Positions 10,578 to 22,185 of a DNA stretch of 64,000 nucleotides are shown here, piece after piece; the stretch's first letter is position 1; the number at the start of each line of letters is the position of its first letter. The notes under the pieces are model-generated. The model did no database searches, was not told where the DNA came from, and saw only the letters and a program-made list of their open reading frames with translations. The position numbers and the translations under genes were made by a program. Source of the stretch: Entonaema liquescens (Eukaryota > Ascomycota > Sordariomycetes > Xylariales > Xylariaceae); NCBI GenBank assembly GCA_902805475.1, contig CADCSX010000005.1, forward strand, positions 2,925,501 through 2,989,500. Reading direction: 5' to 3'.

Positions 10578-12626
10578 TCACAAATTCGCCCTAAAAAAAT
10601 GCCAGGTAATGGGTCTTACGTCGCCAACTTTTCTCTCCCAGGAATCATATGTCCAACTACGTTCATCCATCAGATTCTCCCGTACTTCTTCAGCTTGTTC
10701 CCAGCTCATAGGAAAACCATCAACAAAACCCATAATCTCGTCGAAAATCTCAGTTGGGAGCTTCGAAAAGGGCGTAATCTTGCGTATTTCGGGAACCCAC
10801 CAATCCTTACGCTGTGGCGGGACGACCCCGGTAGACAGTATACGGATATTAGGGTCGACAAGGAACATGGCCAAGATCTTCCTGTAGCCTGGTTTGGTTG
10901 GGTCCTCTAGTCGGAATGGTTGTACTTGGTGCTCAAATACGTTAGGAAAGGCAAGGAGCCGCCCGGGTCGTGTAAGCACGCTGCCAATCTCCTGGAAGGC
11001 GGACTCCTCTGTACTTTCGATTCCCATAAAACGCATCAGAGGTTGGTACTCTCCCTGTGGTGGCTCCATACGTACTTCATCGGCGTCAACCATATTAGTG
11101 AATGCGAGGCGGCTTTCGCTGATATTGTCGGCATCATAGTAATAGAGTGCCGTAGCGACGATGCGTTCATTGAGCGCTCCTTCAATGTGTAACTTAAGTA
11201 ATGGAGATTAGTATTGTCTAATTACTTGAAAGAAATGTTGAATCGGACGTAGTGAGGGTAGATAAAGCAAAGAAAATTGTGAGGACTACATACACTACCG
11301 CCCTCATAATCGGGAGCTTCGGGTGTCAAGTGGATATTGGCGAGCTTAAATATTACTTGAAGGCCTGAAGGGAAGTCCCTTTTTAGGTCTGGCTTGCTTG
11401 AGGGGTCTCTCTCGCGAGGGGAATAATCTTCAGGTTCAGGCCAATGAAGAGCCGCGTTATCATGATACCACTCTCGGCACTCTGGGTCTGACAGATCTAG
11501 CTCAGGCTCGAAAGACGAGTCTTCTGGATCTCCAGATTCAGGATCATTTAATAAGAAATGATCTGGAACCTTAACGCCTTTGGGCAAGTAATAGTCTTCA
11601 AAACCTGATGTCCCGCAGATGATACGTGATCTTAGCCTTCCGTCACGGAACAAGCATTCCTCCCAAAGAGGGATGGCTGCCGAAACAAATTGCTCAAAGA
11701 CTGCGTACAAATCCTTATGGTCCGCTGGGTGTAAGTTATTGATATAGCTCGCGATCTTGGGACCCGTGTTTGTCCATACAATGTCGCTAGGTAGCCATTG
11801 ATTACTTCCCCAAAGCGCTGGTTCGTTGTTTCTTTCCTGTTTGAAGGAAATGGTAGTTTCCCCTTCACCAATAACAGCGGAACAGTCTTCAAATGGAACT
11901 TTGCCATAGGGTAACACGCGTGTGGTGCCGTAGACAAGCGGGAATAGGGATGGATGTAAGAGGTCAAGGACCTTATTATTAGACCTGGGATGCCAGTCCT
12001 TGTGTCTGTCGGGCACATCCTCCAAGGGCTTAACCCCAGACCTGAGAGCATCTACTAGCGAAGACGGGACAATTGTGTCTGATTTAGCAACAACTAACTC
12101 GGCATCCAACACATTGACGATGCCTGTGGTTTTCACCTTCTTGGCTTTATCACGGAGTTCCATGATGCACTAAGTTCTGTCAGCTTGGTACCTCTTTGCT
12201 GTATTGGATGGTAGTTCAGATCAAATACAAAGGAAGCCTACGTATTCAAACATCTTGTCGGAGAAAAAGACATCCCCGTCAAGGTCTTGGTTCGAAGCCG
12301 ACTCTGCTTCCTCTTTCCATTTAGCAACAATTGCCTCATTAAAGACTTTTTCTTCCCAATTCGGCTTGTCTGTAATGTGATCGATGAAACCCATCACTAA
12401 TTTTCTTTTTGTTACCAATCATTTTTATTTCAAAACTTCAAGGGGTAGTGACAAGAGAAGACTTACTGCGAAATTCACGCAACGCAAGGCCGACACTCAT
12501 AAACCGTTTCTTCTCCCATAGGATATGGTAGAAGCATGAAGATGCCTTCTCGTCATTAGGCTCGTAATCAACAGGCAAACCAAAGCCGGGAAGGCTAAGC
12601 CTCTCTGATGAATTCGGAGGAGGCAT
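10578..12626 (-). CDS. DUF4246 family protein, Fe(II)/2-oxoglutarate oxygenase-like
   Basis: A large fungal family with a double-stranded beta-helix oxygenase signature; substrate unknown. Exons on the minus strand: 12626-12467, 12396-12242, 12169-11294 and 11192-10578, giving 601 aa, typical for the family. Family landmarks are LPGFGLPVDY at the N terminus, DVPDRHKDWHPRSNNKVLDL, IASYINNLHPADHKDLY and FKLANIHLTPEAPDYEGGS. The presumed metal ligands are His399 and Glu401 (LHIEG) plus His485 (NVFEHQVQPF), with Arg501 (KPGYRKIL) as the 2OG-binding Arg. The family usually has Trp before the first His; here the splice gives Leu. The start is the first real ATG that keeps the conserved N terminus. 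It lies 1.3 kb from the SDR gene on the same strand, so a role in a tailoring pathway is possible but not shown. Confidence 0.87.
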
Positions 12627-13048
12627 ATTGGTTTGATATCGGGGCAAGTCTACACAATATTGAGCTGGTATGAGACAATTGGAATAGGAGTCAATATAGA
12701 ACGGGTGGAAGACTAGAATATTTATTAGACATCTTACTATTTTATAGTACTTGTTAAGGTTAAGCTAATAAGTGTTTTAGTCTTCGTTATTAGGCACCCG
12801 GCCGTTGCCTAGGCATATTAGTATGAACCCCTGGATCAATCTGTGGAGAAGGAACACTGTGTTGGCAAGTAGATACTTACCTTCATAGGTACCTAGGTAG
12901 GTAGTATATGTATCGATGCGCATAACAGAATCGATGTACTTTGCGGCATACTAACTGCAGCTGATTAAACCTAATTATCGCGAGCACCAATAATGTACAT
13001 AGTAAGAGAAGCAACAGAAGGAAGGATGAAGATAATGAGAAGTATAAT
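12627..13048. other. intergenic, DUF4246 upstream region
   Basis: No gene is supported. It contains the palindromic motif AGGTACCTAGGTAGG at 12888-12902. A purine-rich stretch at about 13005-13042 directly precedes the LTR-like sequence and could be a polypurine tract of a truncated retroelement. Confidence 0.35.
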
Positions 13049-13238
13049 TGTCGGGGGATCCTGAAAGCTAGTCTATAATAGGAATAGATCTACAAGACTA
13101 CCTCAGTATATACCATGTATAAGAGGCGTGCCCGCGCACGGAAGAAGATAGAAAGGCAAGCGCTAACAAACACTACTATATAAGAGTGAAGCTACATGTA
13201 TTGTTTCTAGAGTTTAATCTACGTATGTACCTATGACA
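13049..13238. repeat. LTR-like sequence, relative of the solo LTR at 31.8 kb
   Basis: About 190 bp, starting TGTCGGGG and ending ATGACA. It shares blocks in the same order with the solo LTR at 31773-31977: AATAGATCTACA, a TATA-type box followed by AAGAGGCG, and TCTACGTATG near the end. The flanking 5-mers do not match (ATAAT and GTACT) and a purine-rich tract lies just upstream. It may therefore be the 3' LTR of a truncated element rather than a clean solo LTR. Confidence 0.6.
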
Positions 13239-13945
13239 GTACTAATACACCAAGGGGCTCTTTCTGAAAATAGTTGAAGCATCTAGGGAAATGGGTGGAG
13301 TATTAGTACTTCGATTTGCTATTATTCTTTACTGGTGTTATTTATGGATTACCAAGCTATCATTTCCGCGTAATCTTATGACACTAACCAACTGTATATG
13401 TACTATTATACCCACCAAATGTACCAGTGAAATAATTGTGATGGTCAAGAGCTATGCAGCTTTCTGGCGAAGACGAATTGCTCATTGGCTTGGCCCCTAA
13501 ATGTTATCGTTATGCAAGTATCCAATATACCTACGGTATGTGCTGCAATGCCTTGATGTTCTGGGTTTAAGGTATCATACTTCGATGGCTCTTCTTTTGG
13601 TTCCGTGCTAGCAATTCAATTCAGGCATTTTCGTTTCTGCTTTATTTGAAGAAGTCTCTGGAAATACCTAAGCCAAAATTATTAGGTATAGTTTTCATAA
13701 TATCGAGCATTCATAACAAGCCAAACTCGAATCTTTCATAACGGGAATCCTTAATGGCAATGTTATTCTCCTGCCGTCCATTACTTTACATTCGAACAGT
13801 CTAGTCTGATCGTCATGAGAAGTAAAAAATGTAAAGATATGGAAAAAGAAAGTAGGGGAAAAGGGGGAAGGTAATTCGAAGTTGAACCTCAGGAGGTAGT
13901 TAAGGACGTCGAGCCTCGGAATATGCTTCACTATGACAAAGTGCA
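13239..13945. other. intergenic, no gene seen
   Basis: Downstream of the SDR gene. Short ORFs (for example 13291-13500 +) show no domain, no Kozak support and no homologous motif. Nothing else stands out. Confidence 0.4.
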
Positions 13946-14968
13946 TTACAATTGCTTCTTAGCCTTGTCGTCTAATTCTTTGTTCCGGCGCATGATGTTG
14001 ATCATAACTCTATCTTTAACCTTAGGCGGCATCAAGGTCGATAATAGGTATTGTAGCGCGTGTGCCCAATACCCAATCACAATGCCATTCCCGTTGCCAG
14101 CATGAGCAAGGACGGCCTTGGCATATGTCTTCGCAGTCGGCACGAAAAAAGATGGGGGCTCTTTCCAATTTACAACGTCTGTAACCCTTCCCGTCCGGAT
14201 GCCTAGGATTTCGACATCATCCTCTTTGTCTTCCATCGCAATCTCTAGGCGAAGGCTGTTTGTTACAGCCATGAGAAATCTCTTACTAGCGCCGTATACT
14301 GCAAGAAGCGGCAGGCAATCTTCAGTCATAGTACTGATGTTCATGAGAAGTGATGGTGAGTTTCGGATCAGATTTGGGAGAAGAACTCGGGTTAGGTGTA
14401 GCGGAAACAGAGCGTTGAGGCTGATATTCTCAATAGTCTTGAGTTCCCCCTTGTCTTTTAGCGATGCGAAGATTGGGTCGACTGGATTCCCTCCAACATT
14501 GTTTATGAGTACGGTGAGATTTAAACCATCCATTTCTTGCTTAATCATCTCGAAGTCTATGCCTGCTAGGTTGCCTGGTCGGTCATTCTCTGAAGCCTTA
14601 ACGCAGTTGGCGCAGGGCACGTTGTTGGCATCTGCAACAAGAATCTTGAATGACCTTTGAGGAAATGAAGCCTGAAGCTTGGATGACGCTGCGGAGAGCT
14701 TCTCACGGTTCCGTCCATGTATCACCACGTTGAATCCGTTGGTAGCTAACTCTTCAGCGAAAGCGAGACCTATGCCATCCGATGCGCCCGTGACCAAAGC
14801 CCACGGCGACTCCCCATTCTGTGACGGGTGCGCAAATTTGGATAACTTAGATGAGCGAGTGTAAGTTCCGATTAGAGAAGATAGATTAATGAGTATAGTC
14901 GCTGCAGTGCAGACGCCTATAGCATTGAACAGAGTCGAAGAGAAAATGGTTTGCGCGATATCAGACAT
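13946..14968 (-). CDS. short-chain dehydrogenase, 17beta-HSD12 / 3-ketoacyl-CoA reductase-like
   Basis: Classical SDR of the ER-membrane group that includes yeast Ifa38 (3-ketoacyl-CoA reductase) and vertebrate 17beta-HSD types 3 and 12, NADPH-dependent reductases of keto-acyl or keto-steroid substrates. Single exon, 340 aa. It shows one N-terminal hydrophobic segment (about 14-34), the cofactor motif TGASDGIG (60-67), NNVGG (156-160), catalytic Ser212 (ISTMTE) and Tyr225/Lys229 (YGASK). The last four residues are KKQL, a KKxx-type ER retrieval signal, consistent with ER location. The gene lies between the DUF4246 gene and a P450, all on the minus strand. A housekeeping elongase reductase is possible, but a steroid or secondary-metabolite reductase fits the P450/3beta-HSD neighbourhood. 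The reaction is not proven by sequence. Confidence 0.88.
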   Translation of the reverse strand: MSDIAQTIFSSTLFNAIGVCTAATILINLSSLIGTYTRSSKLSKFAHPSQNGESPWALVTGASDGIGLAFAEELATNGFNVVIHGRNREKLSAASSKLQASFPQRSFKILVADANNVPCANCVKASENDRPGNLAGIDFEMIKQEMDGLNLTVLINNVGGNPVDPIFASLKDKGELKTIENISLNALFPLHLTRVLLPNLIRNSPSLLMNISTMTEDCLPLLAVYGASKRFLMAVTNSLRLEIAMEDKEDDVEILGIRTGRVTDVVNWKEPPSFFVPTAKTYAKAVLAHAGNGNGIVIGYWAHALQYLLSTLMPPKVKDRVMINIMRRNKELDDKAKKQL

Positions 14969-15445
14969 TTTTTCGAGTTGAAAAGGTAGTTAAGGGAAGA
15001 AGGGAAAAGGACTTTGAGGGGCTGGGCAAATTGTTCTATAAATATTACCGGGAATGGGAAATTATAACTCAGTGAGCCAATAGAATGTACCGACATCCCT
15101 AGAGTCAGGCTGTATGTGTCCTATCTACCTCCCAGTATCATTAGATACAACCCGAACTCCTTTTCCTATCTACTTAACACCGACCGGCCGATATTAATAG
15201 AAAGCAATGGCAATAATTACCTAGGTACTTGGCGATAATATCGACCTTGCAAACTATATTAGGCATTGATTCAATTATCAGGTTGACGAGTTCCTAGATA
15301 TATATATTGCTAAGGGTTGGCAATATCACTAGATAGTAACGCGATATTGCCCTGCCCATGCTTTACTCTCGGATCCCAATAGATACCTCATAAGTTAACT
15401 TGTTTGCTTAGTTCGAAGAAAAGCTTGTGCTCATGACATAGGTAT
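14969..15445. other. intergenic, SDR promoter / P450 3' region
   Basis: No gene seen. Upstream of the SDR ATG there is AT-rich sequence, and an ACCTAGGTA motif lies near 15220. Confidence 0.35.
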
Positions 15446-17223
15446 TCAGTCAGGACTAACACCCCATATAATATCTTCCCAACCTACCCTTCTCTTTATA
15501 TTGACTCTTAAATCTGAGTCCTTATGGGGCCTTGCGACTGACGCTGTCATTTTAGGGGGACTAAAAGATGGGAGCTTTAAGGGGGTTCCATCGGGCGCAG
15601 AGATGTCAAATCCCAGTACCATTACCACGAGCGTGCTCAATGCCTCAGAAGCTGCAAAATTACGACCCGGACATAACTCCTTACCGCCGCCAAAGGGAAA
15701 ATATGCCTTATTACGCGACCGCGCGTTTGCTTTGGCTTTCTCTTGAGAAGTCTGCCCGACAGCATTGTCCTCGAGTCTACCAAGCCGGAATTCGTCTGAC
15801 GCCTCACCCCATATTTTCTCGCTGCGATGACTAGGTCCCGAAGCAAGAAAAATAGCTGTACCCTTCTTCAGAAGGTAGGTCCTCTTAGTATCTCCTATAC
15901 CTTCCGATACCTGAGTATCTTCCAAAACGCGACGATGTAGCAACCCAATACTAACCAAACGTTGAGTTTCATGTAAAGTAGCTACCAGTAGCGGGCATAG
16001 AGTATCAATTCGGTCATTTAAGACAAGCGCTTGACGCAAGCCCGTATGATCGATAGGCTTGAAAGTGACAGCAGCAAGAGCATCCTCCCTGAGCTTCGAT
16101 AGAAGTATAGGCTGGCTGAAGGCGTAGGCTATTACCCAGAAAGCTGTTGGCACTGTACTAACTATAGAGCCATGAACTATAGCAAGTTGAGACGCAGCTA
16201 CATCCCTGACATTGAAGCCGCTGCGGCGCTGCAATACTACTGCGTCACGTATCATTTCGGCGACATCATTATCTTCCGAGGCAATTGAAGAGTCATAGCA
16301 AGTCGCAAAGTATTCAACTAGGGCGGCGTGCATGGTCGCGTGATAATTAGTCGTGCGTCGGTTGCCAACAGCCGTAAGGTTAAGGCGTCGAGAGGGGTCG
16401 CCGGCTTCGTAGTTCCTGGATAGGGTAAGTAGAAGTGTTAGCTTATGTGCTTCATAGCATACGGAAAGTTGATAGAAGAAGTGAGTTACCAATATGCATC
16501 CACAAGAGAAGGATGCTTCTTCCAAGGGTTGTTCCTTGCACCGAAGAGCATACTCGTCGTCCCAACAGTTAGTATATCCCTGAGCCAAAACCAGAGATTC
16601 CCCACTTCTAGTTCGACGCCATCCCCAGGTAAACATTCGAGAAACTCTCTCATCTGTACCGAGTTCATCCTTTTTAGTTGTTTCCCCGTCATGTGTGTTG
16701 AGATGCTCTGCATAACTTGGGGGTGTATTTCGGCGTATATTCCCCTGGCATGAGGTGAAAGCTCATCCATGCGCTTAACGAAATCGACAACAAACGGCGT
16801 GAAGCTAAGTCTCCTATTCGCGAATGCCGATTGTATTAGTGTCGGAGAGTTGATAACGTATACCTTTCGATGAAGCAAGGGCAATGTGTATATCGAGAGA
16901 CCCGACTGACGACTAGTACAAAGCTATTAGTGTAGCTCTATGGGAGAATAGATGGTATGAAATGCATACTAAAGTGAATTGATGTAGCCATGGGAATGCC
17001 TCATTAATCCCCATATGTGTCCTACAATTGGAATTCGAGGATTGAGTGTTGGCGGCTCGCGAGGGTCGAGCCGCACGAAGAGAAACCGAACCCACCAACC
17101 ACCGAGTATCAGTAACAGGCTGCACGAGCAGATACGCAGAATCTGGGGATCCCTAAGTTGGGAGACCATGTTGATCATTGCAGAGCGGATCTGGTCATAC
17201 ATGGCTGGACCTGGGAAGAGCAT
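15446..17223 (-). CDS. cytochrome P450, CYP7/8-like, ER-anchored
   Basis: Haem monooxygenase. Exons on the minus strand: 17223-16970, 16912-16490 and 16415-15446, with consistent phases, giving 548 aa. Domains in order: N-terminal membrane anchor at about 27-44 (RICSCSLLLILGGWWVRF), Pro-rich hinge DPREPPTLNPRIPIVG, IYTLPLLHRKVYVINSP, I-helix region at about 303-316 (IVHGSIVSTVPTAF), ExxR at 375-378 (ETQR), and the haem loop FPFGGGKELCPGR with Cys474 as thiolate ligand. The usual Arg of FxxGxRxCxG is Lys here. The FGGGxxLCPGR form resembles CYP7/CYP8-type steroid hydroxylases and related fungal tailoring P450s. The gene diverges from the 3beta-HSD-like gene across an 809-bp shared promoter. 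It is related to the P450 at 28.4-30.0 kb (same DPREPP hinge and CPGR haem loop). The substrate is inferred only. Confidence 0.92.
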
Positions 17224-18032
17224 ATGAAACCCCGGAGTGAATTTTAATTAAGGCTACATACAACAGATATCTCAGGAGTCTCTAGCTAAAGGAATAGGAC
17301 CTGTTTCTGTTATTTAATCATGTCTCAAAGTCGCCCTCGCAACTTATTACTGAGTTCATCGTCTGTTTAAACTTGCTTGGATTGTGATAAGGCATGGCGA
17401 CGTTCAGCCTTGGATCTGCTACCCTATTTCTTTATAGCCGTGATAGTTGAGGCTGGGTAGTCCGGCAGGGAACCAGAAGAGGCAAGTAGGACTGATATTA
17501 CTTGGGTCGAATAAGTCTCGTCAATATTTGATTAGCTAAAGTCGGCGTAATACGCTAGGTACGTTTAGATATCAACGCTTCTCTGCTTTTGGAGGATAAG
17601 GACCTCCATATGATTTGAAAGTAATGATGCATAGAACTCGGGTCTTACACGGCATCCCAAAGCACTCTGGAGGCGAATAGTATTTTCCGGTGTGCTCGCC
17701 AGATGGAGTAGTTATGTGAAATATGACAGATAACTTTCAACATTTCAACAAGTTTATGTATGAGTGGTTAATGAATGCATGTCGTGTAACTGAGCTACTA
17801 TGTAACCTTGCCCATAATACCACCCTCAGTATATATTGGCACCACATAGGGGTAGTGCTCATGTAGGCAAGACAAATCCTCCCCCGGAACACCGTTGAAT
17901 TGATAGGTATTCCCGAGCACTGACCATTTTGAGACCGCTTCTACCATCCATCTCTTCTGCCCCTTCTCCCATTCTTGGTCTTCTCTCCAATGCCACGAGT
18001 AACGTCAATCAACTTGAGTTCCTACAGAAACC
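17224..18032. promoter_or_regulatory. divergent promoter between P450 and 3beta-HSD-like gene
   Basis: An 809-bp non-coding region between two divergently transcribed genes, which suggests possible co-regulation. No ORF with support. A TATA-like AGTATATATTGG lies near 17828-17839, about 200 bp upstream of the 3beta-HSD start. I cannot assign transcription factor sites with confidence. Confidence 0.45.
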
Positions 18033-19235
18033 ATGGCGCCTCCGAATCCCTCAGGAAGCAAGCTTGGAAAAGTTATGGTGATAGGCGGAACTGGTTTCCT
18101 TGGTCATCATGTCGTTGCCTTACTGCTTAAGCGCTATCGGACGGATGGCATCTTTGTTGTTGACCTAAGTACCTCACGAAACCGACAGCCTGACACGGAT
18201 CGCGTGCAGTACTACGAGGCTGATATTACGTGTACTTCTCGCCTCTTCGAAGTGTTTGCAAGCTGTCTACCGGATGTTGTAATTCATACTGCTTCCCCCT
18301 TACCCCAAGTCGATGTCATATCAACCCGAGCCTTATACGACAAGGTCAATGTTCGTGGCACCGAATGCGTCATTCAAGCATGTCAAAAGTATGGAGTGAG
18401 GGCGCTGGTATACACAAGCTCAGCAAGCGTCATTAGCGACCACAGTTCCGATATAATCAACGCCGATGAGAGATGGCCCCGTGTAAGGGGACAGAACCAA
18501 CCCGAATACTATGCTGAGTCGAAGGTAAGTTCTATTAATTATTCCGCTAGGGACATTAGCTAATTACTTTGATGAAATGAAGGCACAAGCCGAGGACCTC
18601 ATACTGGCCGCGAACCGCCAAGAGCCATTCAAACTGCTCACAGCAGTTATTCGCCCATCTGGCATCATCGGTGAGGGTGACAGGATGATACTACCTAGGT
18701 TTATCAACATCTACCAAGAGGGCTTTGCCTACATCCAAGTAGGGAGTAATGAGAACCTTTTCGACTTCACATATGTAGGAAACGTGGCCCATGGTCACTT
18801 ACTTGCTGCGGAAGCTCTACTCAGGGCGGGGATTCTGAGTTGGACCCAAACCGTCGTGTCGATGGCCAATGCTTCTTCATCACGAACGATAGCCCTATGT
18901 ACTTCTGGGATTTCGCACGCTCAGTTTGGATTGCGGCTGGCTTCCCTTATGATATTCGTCGTGTCTGGGTAATTCCAGAGTCAATTGCCTTGCTTCTGGG
19001 ACTTCTTAGTGAGATTTTCTTCGCACTTATTCGGAAGCCCGCCACCTTCAACAGACAAAGAGTTGCTTTCAGTTGCATGACACGCTACTACAACATTTCC
19101 AAGGCAAAGATACTACTGGGCTATGAACCACTCTATAAACTGGATGAGATTCTCAAGCAAGCCGTACAGGGGTGTATGGATAAGGATACACGCCCTCAGT
19201 TAGATGACGTTAAGGAAGAGAAGAAGACAGTTTGA
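18033..19235 (+). CDS. 3beta-hydroxysteroid dehydrogenase / ERG26-like sterol C-4 decarboxylase, with frame problem
   Basis: Extended SDR of the 3beta-HSD / sterol-4alpha-carboxylate 3-dehydrogenase family, NAD(P)-dependent enzymes that oxidise the 3beta-OH of sterols, in ERG26 with loss of the C-4 carboxyl. Exon 1 is 18033-18524 and exon 2 starts at 18583. It shows GGTGFLG (18-24) and the catalytic YAESK (160-164, ending exon 1), then RPSGIIGEGD and FDFTYVGNVAHGHLLAAEALL. The conserved RVDGQCFFITNDSPMYFWDF follows in a different frame. One base appears to be missing around 18820-18830 (a G-rich run). Restoring the frame gives about 381 aa, the family length, with a hydrophobic segment near the C terminus. 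Alternatively a phase-compatible 50-nt 'intron' (18775-18824) would bypass the break but remove the conserved VGNVAHGHLLAAEALL. So this is either a pseudogene, a sequencing error or an aberrant splice. Confidence 0.8.
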
Positions 19236-19366
19236 GATGGATTGAGAAGGAGGCACTCAATAAGAGTGACAAAACTAACTTAGACCACACTGGGAAAAGG
19301 GCATCTTGATGTTATTCAATTCACTTGTACACTGACTTAGATTACTACTAGCTACATACTAATAAA

Positions 19367-21045
19367 GAGTGATGCTATTTCAAGATTACCTTGCCGGGCC
19401 TACAATGCAGATTACCCCACCGAACACTTGTAAGTGATTGGCAACTAGAATTATTAGTAAAATGACATGGCTTTACAACTTTCTTAAATCTTACGATATA
19501 AACAATGAAAAATAAATATTATTAAAACGTTACGTTTTTATTTTCTTATATTTAAAGAAAGATAAAAATAAATGTTATAAATAATGTTAAAGTTTATTTT
19601 AAATTTATATTTATATAAAAAATTAATTATATTTAAATATTTAACGTCGTTAATAATATACGTAACACGTTATTTAATAAAATTTTATTTAATTTATATA
19701 ATATATTTATAAAAATAATATTATTAAATGCGTTTAATTACATTAATTAAATTTATATAAATAATTTTTATTAAAAATATTAATATTATAAAAAAATAAT
19801 ATAAAAATATTATTATTTATAAATTAATATAATTTTATTTATAAATTATTATTTTTTAATTATAAATTATTTTTAAAATAATTTTATAAAATATAATTAT
19901 ATTTTTTTAAAATTAATATTAATTAATTAATTAAAATTTAAATAATAAAAATATTTTAAAATAAACGTAAATATTTATTATTATAATTAAAAAATATTAA
20001 ATTTAATTTAAAATAATAAAATAAAATTATAAAATTATTAATTTATAATAAAAATAATGTTATTTATAAATTATTATATTAATTTTTTTATATAAATTAT
20101 TTTATTAAAATAATTATATATAAATAATTTAAAAATTATTATATTTTTATATTTTAATTTAATTATTATATAATTAATTATTTTATATTTATATTAAAAA
20201 ATAATTTTAAATAATTAATATATTTAAATTTTATTTTTCGAAATATATTAATTAATATTAAATTTAATTAAATATAATTATATTTATTTAAATTAAAAAA
20301 ATTAATTTATAAATAAAAAAAATTAATTTATAAATAATTTTAATTAATTTATAAATAAAATTATTTAAATAATAATATTTTAATAATTTAACGATTTAAA
20401 TAAAAATAATTTATATTATTTAAATTTTTATAAAATAAATAATTTAACGATATAATTTTCGTAAAATAATATTATAATTTAAAAAAAATATTATTAAATA
20501 TTTAAAAATTAATTTATAAATAATTACGTTTTAATTAAAAAAAATAATATTTATAATTATATAATTTACATTAATAAAAATTTTAATATAAAATAAATAT
20601 ATTTATATAATTATTATAATAAAACGCGTTTAAAAATATAAATATTTTTAAAATTAATTATATTTTAAATAAAATACGGTTAAATATTAATGTTTATAAA
20701 TAATTTTTTTTAAATATTTAATTAAATATTTAATAATACGTTTAATAAATTTGAATTTTTAAAAGTTTAAATAAGTAAAATTAACTTGTAAATAGTAAAT
20801 AAACCTTAAATTCAAGTTTCCTCAAGGTCTGAATAGTGGCATGTCATTTTACTGGTAATTACTAGTCAATTTAGCGTGTCAGTCACTTACAGCCGTTCGG
20901 TGGGGTAATCTACGTGGAAGGGCTGGCAAGGTAATCTGTAAATAGCATCACTCTACAATAATATTTGTACGCAACTGCTGGCAGTTGTAATTCCAAGTAA
21001 TTTGCATTGTAGGTCCGGCAAGGTAATCTTGAAATAGCATCACTC
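19367..21045. mobile_element. non-autonomous hAT-type DNA transposon, RIP-decayed core
   Basis: A 1679-bp element flanked by an exact 8-bp direct repeat CTAATAAA (19359-19366 and 21046-21053), the hallmark target duplication of hAT transposons. Its ends are inverted repeats of about 49 bp with two mismatches, beginning GAGTGATGCTATTTCAAGAT. A second inverted copy of the end, matching the left end over about 105 bp, lies internally at 20840-20953, so the right end is duplicated. Between about 19500 and 20800 the DNA is almost pure A/T, with remaining C mostly in CpG, consistent with RIP-like mutation; no transposase can be read. It inserted about 130 bp downstream of the 3beta-HSD-like gene. 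Confidence 0.9.
19500..20800. repeat. AT-saturated RIP-like core of the hAT element
   Basis: About 1.3 kb of nearly pure A+T with stop codons in every frame. Most surviving cytosines sit in CpG (acgt, tcg, acga), while CpA, CpT and CpC are nearly exhausted. No gene can be read. Confidence 0.85.
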
Positions 21046-21053
21046 CTAATAAA

Positions 21054-22185
21054 ATCCAACAAGATGAAGTAGACCTCACAGGTATGATACTTCTAACAGC
21101 CGCGACTATGTGCTTAATAAAACGCGCATATATGAGATGAAAAGCCGGAACAAAACGGAAAAAACCGCAAGTTGCAACGTGATTTCAGCCTTGAAGATCT
21201 TGGGCTATTGCCACCAGTGAGGGCCATGCGCGGTGAATAGCTGGGTATAATATTCTAAATTAGTCCCAACGAATTATCTAAGTACCGATATGTACTCCTT
21301 CACGTCCTGACCGAGTATATACATACCCACATGGGTACCATGAGAGGCCCCGGGCTAGGCCCGATGATACCCCTCCTGAATGATATCGCATGGTGATTCT
21401 AGAAGGAAAGAAAGCAGTTCCATCACATAGTAATGCTGTAAAGAATCCAATATCAAGCTTTAGCAGACCGTTGGAATACATCAGAGAAAGCGTATCTCGT
21501 TCTCATGTCTTACCTAGAATCTTAGTACAGAAACACCTAACCAAACTTTGTATGGAGATAAAAACGCAGCAATACAACTCTATTTTCAAGCTGAGGATTA
21601 CGGAACTATCCAGGACTTAACCCCAGATAGAGGTACCAATGACTACAAAGTCTTCTAGATACGTTAAGTGGTAGATACCAATCCTTCCCACCAAGTAAGC
21701 CGCCGATAGATACGCCTATACATGTCAAGGACCAGTAGGAAATGCTTTTATGCATTAGATAGGTTGATGGGTAGTATTTTGCTCCAAAGAAGAAACTTTG
21801 GGCGAGGGGCGGCTACACAAGGCCTCGTGGTAAATAATATAACATAGATACCGACCTGGAAAGTTCCGACGAATGCTCGCCAGGCCCATTCAGACATGAT
21901 ACGAGATTAGAATAGCTACTGCAATATCAGAAGTGAAAGAATTTTCTTGCTTTCTAGATAATTAGGTAATCCTACTGGACCGCCTTCTTACTTCTGCAAT
22001 GCATACTACCTTGCACAGCCTTCTCTTCGCACGATTATCAACGTCAAGCTCCCAGTTGCTAGTCATAGTAAAAGCATTATGCCCATCCATCCATCCACCT
22101 TATTAGTTCTCACGTATCCGAATTCACATACACTCTAGCCCCAGATATACACTATTCGATAGACGTACATATAAATTTCCATTCA
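21054..22185. other. intergenic, no gene seen
   Basis: Between the hAT element and the rhodopsin-domain gene. Short ORFs on both strands (for example 21390-21620 +) lack domains. The last 100 bp upstream of 22186 are the presumed promoter; I see no clear motif. Confidence 0.4.
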
